Shown in pieces: positions 13,201 to 25,562 of a stretch of 64,000 nt of DNA. The stretch covers positions 124,001 through 188,000 of the forward strand of contig JABVXU010000022.1 of the NCBI GenBank assembly GCA_013365365.1, read 5' to 3'. The notes beneath the pieces were generated by a model, which was not told where the DNA came from, ran no database searches, and worked only from the letters and a program-made list of their open reading frames with translations. The number at the start of each line of letters is the position of its first letter. Position 1 is the stretch's first letter. The translations under genes and the position numbers were made by a program. The DNA is from Cruorifilaria tuberocauda (lineage: Eukaryota; Nematoda; Chromadorea; Rhabditida; Onchocercidae).

Positions 13201-16200
13201 ATTTCAGTTCCCGAAAAACCACAGACAAAATCATCATTTGAATCATTTACAAAACAACCGGAAATATTGCTTATTACATCAAGAAAACATTCATCTGAAA
13301 CAATCGCTGTAAATCAAGCTAAAGGAAATAATGGGCTGACGCAAATCACACCTAAAGTAGAATTGAATACAGTTGAAATGGAACCGAAAGAAATCGGAAA
13401 AAATGTTGGAACTAGTGCATTCAATGCTAACAATAAAAAAATGGAAATAAGTATTGGTGTAGAAGAAAGTAACAACGAAGCAGAAGATGCTAATCCAATT
13501 GAAGCTATCAAACCAACATTTGCAACATTGGTTGAAACTGAATTCAGATTAAGTGAGCAAACACAGGCATTCACGGAAAATGCTATGACCCTCGCGGACG
13601 TTGAAATTGAAGCACCTGCAGAAACAATTTCGACCAATGCGGGAAACATAGGAACAGCGACTAGCAAGTCAATGATCGGTTCATCGACCAGTGATACGAC
13701 ATTTCTAAATAGTACAAGAACTATTGAGACTGTATCTGAAACGGAAATGTTTGGATCTATGTCATCAAACAGCCCTGTTATTGAGGATGATGTATTACCA
13801 TCTAGAAGTCAATCCACAATGGAATTTCATACAGAATTAAATAACACAGATGGAGCACTTGCAATATCTGTGACAGTAAACGTGGGAAACGAAAATACAA
13901 TAGAACAAAGCATGTCAAATTCTACGAATACAGGAATTACTGAATTCAATGAAATTCGAGAAACAAGGGATGATAAAAGCACGATGGAAGCAAAATTAAG
14001 CAAAGAGGAAGTTGCATCTGAAGGTTACACCAACGCAGTTCATGTTAGTGAAACCACAGTAGCGATGTTGTCAAATTCTGAAGGACAAGATAAAGTATCT
14101 GCTGTTTCAAACAACTCAACAGTTGCTTTCTCCAAACAAAAGAAGAAAAATGATTCATTAACATCGAAAGATGTCGCTGAAGCATATCTGCGAGGTTTGC
14201 TTCTTTTTTCAGTTTTACCATTGCTACCTGTTTGCTATAATTGATATTTTTTTTAGGATAAAATATTTCTTTCTCTGATTATTCATGAGTTCTATTTCTA
14301 ATATATAAGTTAATTAGAAATATTTGCTTTCGCTAATTTTAGCAACATTTATAGGATGTATTGTCACTTTCCAAGTAGATCCATACAGTAAGCGTTCTGC
14401 AGAATACTCCAGTACCTTCCAAGCCTCAACAATTGCTCAAACTGCAGAAGTTTGTGCCGGACGATGTTATCAGGTTTACTTTAATTCTAATTTCTAATTA
14501 AATTTCCAACAGAAAAGAATGTTGCGAAAATTGAAAGATTTGCTTCCAATTCCAGGACGGTTGTACTGGTGCCAGATATGATCCTTCCAGCAAAGAATGT
14601 GCCCTAGGCTATAGCGGCAAACAGATCTGCGACAACGGACCAAAACACTTTTTCTATGAAGCCAATGAAACCATTTGGATTCACTGCACTGGATGTAGTA
14701 CGTTCATGTTTGAGTCTCTTAAAAGAGTTTTGCGGCTACTTTTAGAAATTAAAAATTAAAATTCAATCCTAATTTCATAATCTTGCAATTTACTAAGGTT
14801 CCAAACTTTCAGAATTACACAAACCAGGAGACAAAGGCATCAGCATAATGATCCATTCACCCAAAGTAAAACGTTCGTTTTTCTGCATTTTTCGAAGTTT
14901 TTAAAAAAAAATCCTGCAACGTTTCATAAATTCTCTGCAGTAAAAAAATGAGAAAATCTTGCAAAATAAGCGATTTCTATTTCTCTTTACTATCGGTACA
15001 AAAAATTTATTATAATATTTTCGAAAGAATCAAACAATATTTCATGTAGTAAATTTTTTATGGAAGAATCATATGGAGTGCAAACATATCAGACTTTTTT
15101 AAGCCAAAAGAAAAGAGCATTAGTAATATTGCAGTAAGCGATGCAACTACATCATTCCCTACAGAATCACAGCAAGTGAAATCAATCAAACCGAATGAAT
15201 CTCCACAGACGAAATCAGAAATGGTGCCAGACAAAAGTATGCCAGAAGTTGAAGAAAATACGGAACATATAATGAAAGCAGTAATGACATTATCAGCATC
15301 ATCAACAACAGAAGTAGCAGAAGGAATTTCAACAAAAACAAATAGTGCGGGAAAAAAAGCGGAATTGTCGGGAAATGAGCCAAGCGGTAATGCTGATGCT
15401 ACATCATTTGTTGAAAAGATTGAGGAATCAGTGAGTGAGAAAGAAACGCTCATTACCACTGCACCTCACCAAACAACGCTTTTTGGACATGGCAAGTTTT
15501 TATTTTAACAAAAATATGAATCATTCAGCAATACTATCAATAACTTTTAATCTCATTTACAATGATGCATGGATAGATGCTCCCTGTTTCTTTCTGTTCT
15601 TACGTATCAAGGAAAATGTAAAATTGAATAATATGTGTAGTCGATCCACTCCACTAGCGTATTTCTCGACTTCCAGTTATTTATTACTTATCATTTCAGT
15701 TTTCTTACCTTCTTTCAGATTGCAAACTTTCATTTCAAGTGAGGCCCATCGACGTCCACTTCAAAGAACCTATTACTGAATTCATCCGAACAGATGCAGC
15801 ATTCACAGTGAAGGATTGTGCAAAACGCTGTTATACGGTTTGTAAATTTTGAGCAACCATTCGTACCTTTTGAAAAAAATTTCGGAATCCATTTTTGAAA
15901 ATGAGGATTTTAATTGCGAAAAATTTACATTACATCTTTTTAAATGAAAGTTAAGAAATATTGGGCTCAAAAATTCAGAATTAAAAAAATTTAGTACACA
16001 AAATTATAATAAATTTTAGGATGGATGCATTGGTGCAAAATTTGATCCGATAAACAGAGATTGTTTGTTAACGTTTGGAGATCATCATCAATGTGATGAA
16101 CATCAACATCAACATCATTCACTGAAGACTACTGAACCGTTATGGATTCATTGTATCAATTGCAGTAAGTCACTCTTAATAGTTCTCCTGTTATCTGGAT

Positions 16201-19200
16201 TCTTTATTCAATCACAATTGATTTTGTTTCAGAGAAAGAATTCACTGAGACCACTTTAGGCTTATTGGTACAAGGAGCAACCACTTTACCAGGTTGATTT
16301 ATGCAATTGAAAATTTTTCTTAAGTTTGAAAAGTCGTCGAAAAGCTTACGCTTGTCTCAATACCTTATTTCAGTGACAGTCAGGAAATTAGAGGAAGAAC
16401 ATTCAGCAACAGATGAGAATTCTTCAACTTTTGAACATATAAAAATTGAAGAAATGTTTTTGACGAGTGTAAGTCAGGATTTAATATTGGGATCGACAAA
16501 AAAGACCAAGTCAGAATTTGAACGTGATTCAGATGAAATCAGCAGCAAATCAATTAATGTGCTGCCTGAATCATCGATAGGCAATATAAACGGGAGTAAA
16601 AAAACCTTTTTTGTAAAACCATCACCTTTTGGAAGTAAGAGTGTATTCCAAACGGAAAATATAAAACAGGAAATTAAAAGTAAAGAAAGTGGAGAAGAAT
16701 CCGGGACTGTTACCGCCGTTGCTGTAGAAGAAGAAGCTACTTCAATAGCATCAACATCGCAATCACCAGTGGAATCATTTGAGATCGAAACGAATTTAGC
16801 CACAGCTACGGAAATTTTTACAAGAACAAGTGGTAATGACGAATTAGATGCTACAATTCAACCTGATTTGATTTCATCACCTTTCCAGACACCACTAAAC
16901 GTTCCCACTGACAATTCGGAATTTTCCGATATTGATGGAGAAATTTCTAGTGATAGCAGCACTTCTGTCATTGAGGAGCCAACCCAAACAAGCAAAATTG
17001 AATTTGACGAAGGGAAAAATCAAAAGGAAGATACCGAATTTCAAGAGGAGGCTGAACCGACAACAATTTCATCAGATATAACTATTACACCAATATCTTC
17101 TAGAGATGTAACAGATGATATTGCTGGACTTGTAGCTGCTATTGCTGCAAACATCTCAAGTAATATCCCGAAAACTGATGTGAAAGAGACAACCGATATG
17201 TCAGAAGAGTCGAATACAGAAAGTCACGAAATTATGTCATCATCTCCTGCGTCTGAGAGTGCAGTTTTAAAGCATGTTAAAGCAATTGAGGAAACACCTC
17301 ACACACTCACTTCATCGATTATAGAAGAAACTGCATCACTGGAATCAGATGGTAAAGTAACTTCCGAGACAGGAGAAATTATCGATGTAACAAATGCTGA
17401 GGCAGCTACCAAAATGGTGTCTATCGCAAAAGAAACAAGCGCATCCATGAATAGTGAGACAAATATCGAAGCAGCATTCGGAATTCTAGGGAAGGCATCT
17501 GAAGTAGCTTTTTCCTCTGAATCAGTTTCAAATTTAATCACTGAGCAGCCATTTCTGCAAGAGAATATCAATGAAGTCATCAAAAAGGTTGCTCAATCAA
17601 AGGATATTTTGGTAACTGATATTAAATCATCGGTGGAAGATGGAGCAGATAAGGAAAAAGCAATTAAGAAATTGAAAGGAGAAGATGAAATGGCTGAAGG
17701 AGATACGGATACATCGAATATCGCCAATACGTTATTAAACGGAGGTCAATATTTATTCATGTTATTATTTCCTCTTTATTCTATAGATTTTGCAAGTAAT
17801 TTTGAATTTGATATTCTAGAGACTAATTAAAATCCTGAAAGTTTATTTTCTAGATGAACGTACGACAACAGAACCACCTGTGCAAGCGGTTTCGGATTTG
17901 ATCAGCGTTTTGAGTCAAAATTCGAAAATTGAAGAAGTGGTCAGGCGCAAGGAAAGTGGAAATGGTATTTAAATTTTCCTTCATATGAATAAATTTTTAA
18001 TTAAAACTTTTTGCTAAGAATGATTTGGAATAATTGGTTTAGAATATAATAACTGAATAATTTTAGTTAATAATCTGTTAACAAGAAATTTTAGTTAATA
18101 AGAAAACAGTTCTTTGCAAACTGCACTGAATGCTTGAGGAGTGTTGATGCAGAAACGTCACCTTCTGATTCTAGCGACGTTTCTGCAATCACACAAACGC
18201 ATAGCAAATTATTATAGTGGATTAAAATTCATTTAAACTTGGTGTTAACATGAATGACCCTTGGAGAACTGAAATTTCATGTGTTCTTGAAGATGCATTT
18301 ATTATTGATGATTTGCGCGCAACAAAGGATCTAGATGATCAAGCGATAACTGATATTGCAATCAATCAGCTCCAAAAAAGCTTTACCAAAATTCCTCTCC
18401 AAAATATCGCTAAGATAAAACCTTCTCAGGGTAAATTTGCACATAAAGCCTATTTGATATTCATATTATAGAACTTACAACAAACTCTTTATACATCTTT
18501 TCGATGTTAATGTCATTGAGTTTAAAAATTGCCAAGTTTTCTCCAGAGATTTTTGTTTTTCACGAAAAATTTTCAAGAAAAAATCGTTCAAAGAAATGAT
18601 CAGAAAATTTTTGCTTTCCACAAATGCTATGCATCCTAAAGGAAAAATTAAATATATTCATCAACGACAACATTGTTTTATTCTTCAGGTTGTGAATATA
18701 AGAAATAAAATGTTTATTTATTGGATTAAGATATTTGATTGAATTCAAAGTCCAAAGATTCCGAAACTTACAAAAATGGAGAGTTAATTAATTATTGTAG
18801 AAGCAACTACTGAATGTCTCGGTCGAATTGAGTTTGAAATATCGGAAGTGGGAGATCTTTCACAACTAAGCATCACCAGGGAAAGCATTGTCGAGTCACC
18901 AGCTGTATGCGCCAGGATGTGCTATAACATTGTAAAATTTCTGTAAAAATATTTATCTGTTAGGTAAATGATCGTCTTTAAAAAAAACTTGCAACACTGA
19001 ATCTTTTCCTCAATGGAAATCAGCGTTGAACATGAATGAATTTTTAAATGATAATTGATCTTTTATCATTGCTATCTTGTTTTTTAGTAAATTTCTATGC
19101 AGCTATTTCGTTGTTTTAAATTATTTGAAGGCAGATTGTGTTCTCGCAGTATATAAATCAAGTCAGAAAGATGAATCAACAAGTGCAGTATGCACGCTAA

Positions 19201-19912
19201 CAACTAATCCCGCTATTTGCACAACACAGGCCAAATCCATTCCACAGCACAGATCCGACTTATTACCATTTGTTATCAGTTGCTTGAAATGCACCAGTAT
19301 GCATTACTTTTCTTAATTGCTTATAATGTTTTAAAATCAATTTTAATTTTTTATGACGATAATTAGGACGATTTGAGATTTTAGTTAACCAGGTGCTCGT
19401 TTTGTAACGTAAACGTCGGCCTGATAAATTTTTAAATTAATTGTTAATTTTTTCAGAATGCAATTATACCATTAGCATAGCAACGGAGCTTACGAGGATA
19501 AAGCAGGCAGAAACAGTTGAGCCAGCACTTTCTATTGGAGAATGTAGTGAAATATGTTGGAAACATAGCTGCACGGTTGCTCAGTACGATCACAGATCCA
19601 ATCTGGTAGCTGTTTTGCAACTTACTTTTCAATTTAAAACTATTTTTAACTGAGGTCATATGAATTTGATTGAAAGGAGCCTCAGTGATCCAAGTAAAAT
19701 TTTCCTGCACTTTTTAGCACTTATGCTATCGAAAAACCCTTGCAACATTATAACGATTAGATAACAATTTCCTAATTGCTAATTGTAGTTAATAAAATTT
19801 TCAGTGTTTATTGTCGTCTGTGAAAGATCGAAATGATTGCTCTCAAGAGGCACCAATAATACTGAACGATGATGAACCGGTATTACTAAAATGTGTCCGA
19901 TGTTCCGCGTAG
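7227..19912 (+). CDS. secreted multi-PAN/Apple domain protein with Ser/Thr/Glu-rich linkers
   Basis: Predicted secreted protein of about 1830 residues in 25 exons: 7227-7311, 8729-9031, 9250-9291, 9401-9475, 10162-10298, 10658-10772, 10993-11094, 12284-12448, 12580-12658, 12883-13073, 13208-14194, 14343-14473, 14556-14697, 14813-14865, 15104-15491, 15719-15837, 16020-16164, 16233-16292, 16374-17744, 17854-17964, 18293-18430, 18801-18931, 19131-19296, 19457-19605, 19805-19912. The start MIWTVLFGATILHIIGVISA is a signal peptide. Seven PAN-like domains lie at about 29-129, 170-268, 342-428, 760-851, 998-1086, 1647-1745 and 1745-1830. Each ends in a CxxC motif such as WIHCTGC, WIHCINC or KCVRC, and the last lies almost at the C-terminus. 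Four of them are split by a phase-0 intron after the ECAxRCY-like helix. The three main linkers (exons 13208, 15104, 16374) contain no cysteine. No ZP domain or membrane anchor is seen, unlike NOAH or LET-653 proteins. PAN domains generally bind protein or carbohydrate; a cuticle or excretory-secretory role is inference. Some splice sites are AAG or GC type, chosen by phase. Confidence 0.85.
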
Positions 19913-21075
19913 CCTATGAAACTATAAATTACTACGCATTCAAAGCACTCATCAATATTCCTGTCTTCCATTTATCATATTCAATGTCGTTTCACAAAGA
20001 AAATTATTCCTATTGAGCTTGGTGTTTAACAATTAAGTGAACTAAATGAAAGGTCATATATAGCATCATTATGAGAAAGAAAAATCAAAAAGTATTCCAA
20101 ACGAAAGAAACCTATTCCCTCATTGATAACTTCATTATTACAAATTTCAGCTATCTCTATGTTGCTAACTGATGATAAAACTCAGTTTATTGTTTTTATT
20201 TGACTGCTATTTAGATGCTACTCCCATTTCTATTCATTCTTCTGTATTTCCAATCATTTTTCAAAATATCTTACTATTATCACGGGTGTGCAAGTAAGAA
20301 AGACGATCGTCTTTTTATTCCTTTACAAAAATTACAGCAATTAACTCTTAATCGTTTCAGATTTAGACTATGTTTGATACTGAGCGATCAAATCTAATAT
20401 TGAAGGGAAAATTAATAAATTTCCAGTTCTTCTCTATTCAGTACATGGAGTAGCGTTATTTAAATATTTGCGATTTTTTTCATTTATCATTTAATAAGTA
20501 GTCGAATTTTCCTATGTTACTATTTCCATTTTTGTTATTCTCCTTTCATATACTATTATTATTGTTAATTACAATGATATTATGATATATCCGATAAAAA
20601 TTATTTGCTCAGTTTTTAAAACTTTGATAGGATAATGTAACATGCTGGAAAAGTGAATGACCAATTTATTGAGAAGAAACATACAGCCGTGTCTTTTCAA
20701 CCAAGAGAAAAAAAGCTTTGTGATAATATTCTTTAAGAACAGATTAGCAACCAATTAAACGAAAATAAAATTAACGTTGATGCAAAAAGAGAAGAATTAG
20801 AATGATTTTATCACTATAATAAATGCAGGAAGAATTAAAATTTCGAAAATGAAAGATTGCATAATTTTCTACTTTTTTTATCATTTAATATTTGCTCAGA
20901 TTTTTCTATAGCTGTAATCATTCCTTCACTTCCAATTTCAGATTTTAAAGCCATAAACTGCGACTGTGCAGACGAAGTCGATGGCCCTAGTAGTAATAAT
21001 GATGTTTGCAATTATAATTTTAAGTTGTTTTCCCAGGTGATTCTCTTCAGTTTCGTTATTCGTACCATAAAAAGA
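19913..21075. other. convergent 3' intergenic region
   Basis: This stretch lies between the stop of the PAN gene (plus) and the stop of the coiled-coil gene (minus), so it holds two 3'UTRs. No coding exon is supported. A short plus-strand frame near 20940-21030 with clustered Cys and Asp was considered and rejected. Confidence 0.6.
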
Positions 21076-23783
21076 CTAACCATTCGGTTGAGATTGTGAG
21101 GTATTAAGCGAAGTTGTACCAAAATCAGAAATAATGCCACGATTTGATGAGACAAAGCTAGTCATTCTCTCTGTTGATTTTCGCGATTTAAAATCCTTAT
21201 TATCGCTCACCAACGGTACATTCTAAGTTCTTACCGAATAAAACATGAAACAATATTAGTAAAATGATATGCCCATCCTTGCCGTTAATAAAGATCCTAT
21301 GGGAAATGAAAAAGGTGTGTATTAAAAAAAAAAGAAGACAGTGGTTCTCTACGTTTTGTTCAAAGCAGATTTACTGCTTCTTGGAAGTACATCTCAAACA
21401 GATGCTACTTTAGCTCTTCGCTCTTAGATACTGCTAATGCATTAAACAAAAGGCAAATAATGTTGACATTATGTGCTAGTACATTCCAACATTTTTGGAC
21501 ATTCAAGCCATTAAATGCGTTAAAAGTAAGAGTTAAAAGTGGACATACCTTGTCGGTACCAGACCCAGAGCTTGGTGTTGGATTATCATATAAATGAACT
21601 GATTTCAGCTAAAATAATTTTCAATTTAAATTCCATTCCATGAACTCATAAGATCATATGGCATTTAACTTTAGGAAGATTCCATCTTTCAATTCTATGC
21701 AAATTAAAAAATGTCCTTTTTTAAAAAAGTCAGACCTGAACGCAAAGTTTGGCAAGGAAACGTCGCATAAGAATGGTGATTTCATCAATTTCATCTGCTG
21801 CTGGTACACTTTGAATTATACTTTTGATATCTTTCATTACTGCTGCATTTCTAATTTGATCCAATGTTCGCAATGCTTTGTCCAAACTTTCAACAGTCTA
21901 TGGTTTATTGAAGTGAATTAGATTGAAATATTTCTGATGACATAAGAATAAAGAGTCACATATAAAATATGCATGTGATTAACTCAATTTGAAGAACTAC
22001 CAATTTTTTTTGCACTTACAAACTAAGAATTGAATAGATACTTTTTTGTAGCCATCGATTATTTCACAAACGCCGTAAAAACTTTTCACCGATTGTTCTT
22101 TTGTCATTTGAACGAAAGGTTTGTGAAAATGAATATTCATTTGTCTGGTAAGTTCAGCATTCAACTTTTGCTCTTTCTTTGCTAACGCTTTCAGCTATTA
22201 TTGAAAAAAAAATTAAACATGAAACTGCAAATATCGATTCGAGAAAAATTGACAAGTTATTAGCATATGAAAAGTTCGCAAGCACTTAAGTGCATCACTT
22301 ATGAAAAAGTTCTTTTGAAGTACCAGATATTTCGGTTGGCTTTTTTTATAAAGGCTAAACCATTACTCGCGTATCGATATCCCTGATCTTTTGTTTATCG
22401 AAATGAAGCCTTTCATAAAAGATTTTGGTGCAGTTTGCAACTTTACCCAACTCATCGATTCCTTCGTCGATTTTCTTAACGCGATGATTGAAACTTTCAA
22501 CCTTTTGCTTTGAAATCTTCATATTTTCACTACTATGTGTTGCTGAAGCTTTGGGTGATATTTTATTTCTGAAATTTTCAAAACATAAGCTTACCAGCTA
22601 GCAAAAAACTTTTCTAGTTATACCTTTTTGTGACTATTTCGATAAAAAATATGATTAAATCGTTTGCTCCTTTTTTAAACTATCACAAATTATTTTTCGA
22701 TGTGAGTCATTCTGTATAAATCAAATTTGTTCTCAAATTAATAAAATCCCAATAAAATGACTCGTTAATTATCTATAGATGCTATCTTTTCATTAGCCAG
22801 GTGAATAGAAATAAAGCATTCACTCATGAAATTTGTTAATTTTCTGAGTTTCTTTAAGTCATGTCATTGCATCAATAAATTCTACATTTATATCCTTCAT
22901 TTCCATTGTTTTAACTCATTGATATTATGACAAAGATGCTAAATCAACTCAGACAATTATCAATCAACATGATAGATTAATAAACGCACAAATGACGAGT
23001 GTTTTCTACTTCTCTCATTAACCGATTGTATTTATCGAGCCAGCATTTGTGCTGCTCTTCTAATTCTTTGGTCCACGTTACTTCAATATTGTCCAACCGA
23101 TTTTCAAGCTTAAAAAATGATGAACTATTGCATCAAATGATGAAAAACTGCTTTCTCTTTCAGATTTCAAATTATTCTAATTGTATGAACGCTTCTTTAA
23201 CTGAATAATTTTGCGTTATATTGTTATATTATCCCGTTATATGGCCATACAGTAATTATATCTTACATAATTATTAAAGTTGAATAAAAGTCAAAAACGC
23301 TGGAATATGAGATTAATACATAATATGTGTTTCTGAAATTGATTACAAAGATCACAAACAATAATTCTCGTATCTGCAACTCTGTCATTTAGCTACTTCG
23401 TAACTCATTTTGGAATTAAGAATCTAAATTTGAATTAAACCATGCGCATAGCATCTTGCATTTTCTGATGAGTGTGTTGAATTCGTTTCTGAAGAAGTAG
23501 CAAATTCAAAGTTACATCATCATGAATCTGCAATCTGCTTTTTTATAGTTTAAAAAAGCGTTTGAAAAAAGCAATGATGAAGAAATTTTTGAAAATCTTA
23601 CGAGAACTGAGTAATCTGACAGGAGATCATGCTGGAATAACATAGTAAATGTATGAAAGAAACCTGCAGAAAACTTTTTACCTTTAACTGTCTCGTCAAA
23701 CTTTCGATAATCGCTCGTGCTGTTTCCAGATCATCTGGTAACTCACTCTGAAAACCGCCATCAATCTGGTTTTTGTTGTTCAT
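21076..23783 (-). CDS. coiled-coil protein of unknown function
   Basis: Unrecognised protein of about 343 residues. Exons in order of transcription: 23783-23682, 23527-23441, 23108-22990, 22568-22367, 22194-22042, 21897-21736, 21608-21549, 21222-21076. All phases agree and the coding total is 1032 bases. The N-terminus (residues 12-34, QSELPDDLETARAIIESLTR and on) and the central 35-270 are predicted mostly helical, with heptad-like Leu/Ile spacing, for example LENRLDNIEVTWTKELEEQ. A more hydrophobic block follows near 270-295 (LMRRFLAKLCVQ), then a Ser/Thr-rich disordered tail. There is no signal peptide or membrane segment, so it is probably cytosolic or nuclear. The third exon uses a TTTTTTAAG acceptor. 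The donor at 22990 is weak, so that junction is the least certain. Candidates such as a kinetochore, augmin or vesicle-tether subunit cannot be told apart by eye. Confidence 0.7.
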
Positions 23784-25562
23784 TTTACAGTATATTGAAT
23801 GAATTAAATTACAGAATTTGGAAGGCTTCCAATCTAGAAATTCCAATAGTTCCGATTAATTTTTTTCTTTCATACCATAACAAAACAATTATGGAAAGGC
23901 TTGTATAATTTAAAAAAAAATAATTATAATGACGTTTCTAGCACAACGTCATGAATCCTACTTCATCATATTTCAAAATAAATGATTAGATGAGAAGATA
24001 GTTATTGTTTACAGAAAGTTGATCAGCATTTCTAAAATAGTTTGATAAGTCCCGATGGGAAGACATTTAGTTTGAGATGTAGAAGAATTAACTGCAATCG
24101 GCAGCAATCGACCGCTAGGTCCTCCGAACGATACAAATAGCAATTAAATTTAAATAACCTTTTTATATGAATCAGTCATTTTCCATACTCGAAAATTTAA
24201 TTTATATTCGAAAACACATTGTTCAATCAAATTCAAAACTCTTAATAAAAATACAATTAAGCAATCTTCGGAGACAAACGCTCTATCTAATACTATCCTA
24301 TTCACATTAAGAATTGGTTTACAATTTTTTCCATCATTTAAATGATGTTCTGCATATTACATTCAGTTAATTATTTGTAAATTGAGACTTCTAAAGTATG
24401 ATCGAATTATTTATTATTTTCTCACTGTTACTTCGTTTTCTTTAATTTTAATTTTTATCATGATTTTTCAATCTTACACCATTCTCATTCCTAATAATTG
24501 ATGGTGACAATCTATTAATTATTTCCATAACCTCATAAGAATCTGGGAGACTGCGGAATGGGAAAAGTAAAAGAAGATTGCAATGTTGTAATTCTGCTCA
24601 TGAATAAGTAATGTGCTTCAAGTGTCAACAATTGTAAGGAAATCATTTTTAAGGAAATGGTTCTCTTCTATTTACCCTTGGAATGGTGTTTCTCACAGTC
24701 TAGAGTGAATTTTTTTTCATACATTTGGAACCAATTTTAAGGAACAAAAACTTATAAGTACAGAACGGTTTTATAGATTTCATGCTTTTAGAGCAACTTT
24801 AATAAGTATTGTAAACTTCGAGGGAAGCTTTAGAGCAATAAGTACTGTAAACTAAAATTGAGAATATTTAAAGATATGATAATTTAACAAGATTTTTGTT
24901 ATGAACAATTTTCACATCTGCTTGAACATACTGACATTAGAAAAGTCTGTAGATTATAACAGGCCAAAAGAAGTAAAAAATCTTTTGTGGACTCTATTTT
25001 AGAAAACGGATTTATTTTTCGATAGTGCTATTCAACAAAAATATCAAGTCGTAAATAAGGTGGAGAAGGTAAAGCGATAAAAAAATGGACTGAAAGAGAT
25101 GAAACAAGTATTCCAAACTTCTTAGTCTCAGTTTTACAAATGCTTCAGTTGCATGAAAGACTTCTATACACAAACTGATGGTTGCACTGCACTATCATAT
25201 AGAAATCACCAAACTTTCCAGTCATTTTTTGCAACAAATATTTTGATTTCTTAACTTCTATTATGAAATGAAATTCATCAGAGTAATGCATTAAGACTAG
25301 GATAGCAACACATCCAAGCAACATAAAATAAAGACAACAAAGACACAGATGCACCTTTCTAGCTTAGCAGAATTTTTACTCTGCAATTCTTCTTTAGAAG
25401 TGCTCGGCACAATACTTTCTTCATAATATTTCTATGAAAAAATTATTTGAATTTCACTTTTGTATTTTTCAAGCTAAATTTTGTTGTGCAGAGCACTTCT
25501 AAATTTTGCATTAGAAAAATTAAGTTTACTTGACGTATAGCAGAGCAAAAATTAAAAATTTT
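23784..25562. other. intergenic region between malt-1 and the coiled-coil gene
   Basis: Both flanking genes run on the minus strand, so this holds the 3'UTR of malt-1 and the promoter or leader region of the coiled-coil gene. An acceptor-like ATTTCTAG lies about 50 bases upstream of the coiled-coil ATG, on the minus strand near 23834. The 1.8-kb gap is long for a tight operon. I see no further gene. Confidence 0.6.

Noticed and set aside
13314..13667. Minus-strand open frame of about 117 codons
   Set aside because: Antisense shadow of the Ser/Thr/Glu-rich linker exon of the PAN gene.
20857..21099. Plus-strand frame with CDCADEVDGPSSNNDVC, resembling an LDL-receptor class A repeat
   Set aside because: Too few cysteines, no linked exons, and it runs into the terminal exon of the coiled-coil gene on the other strand.
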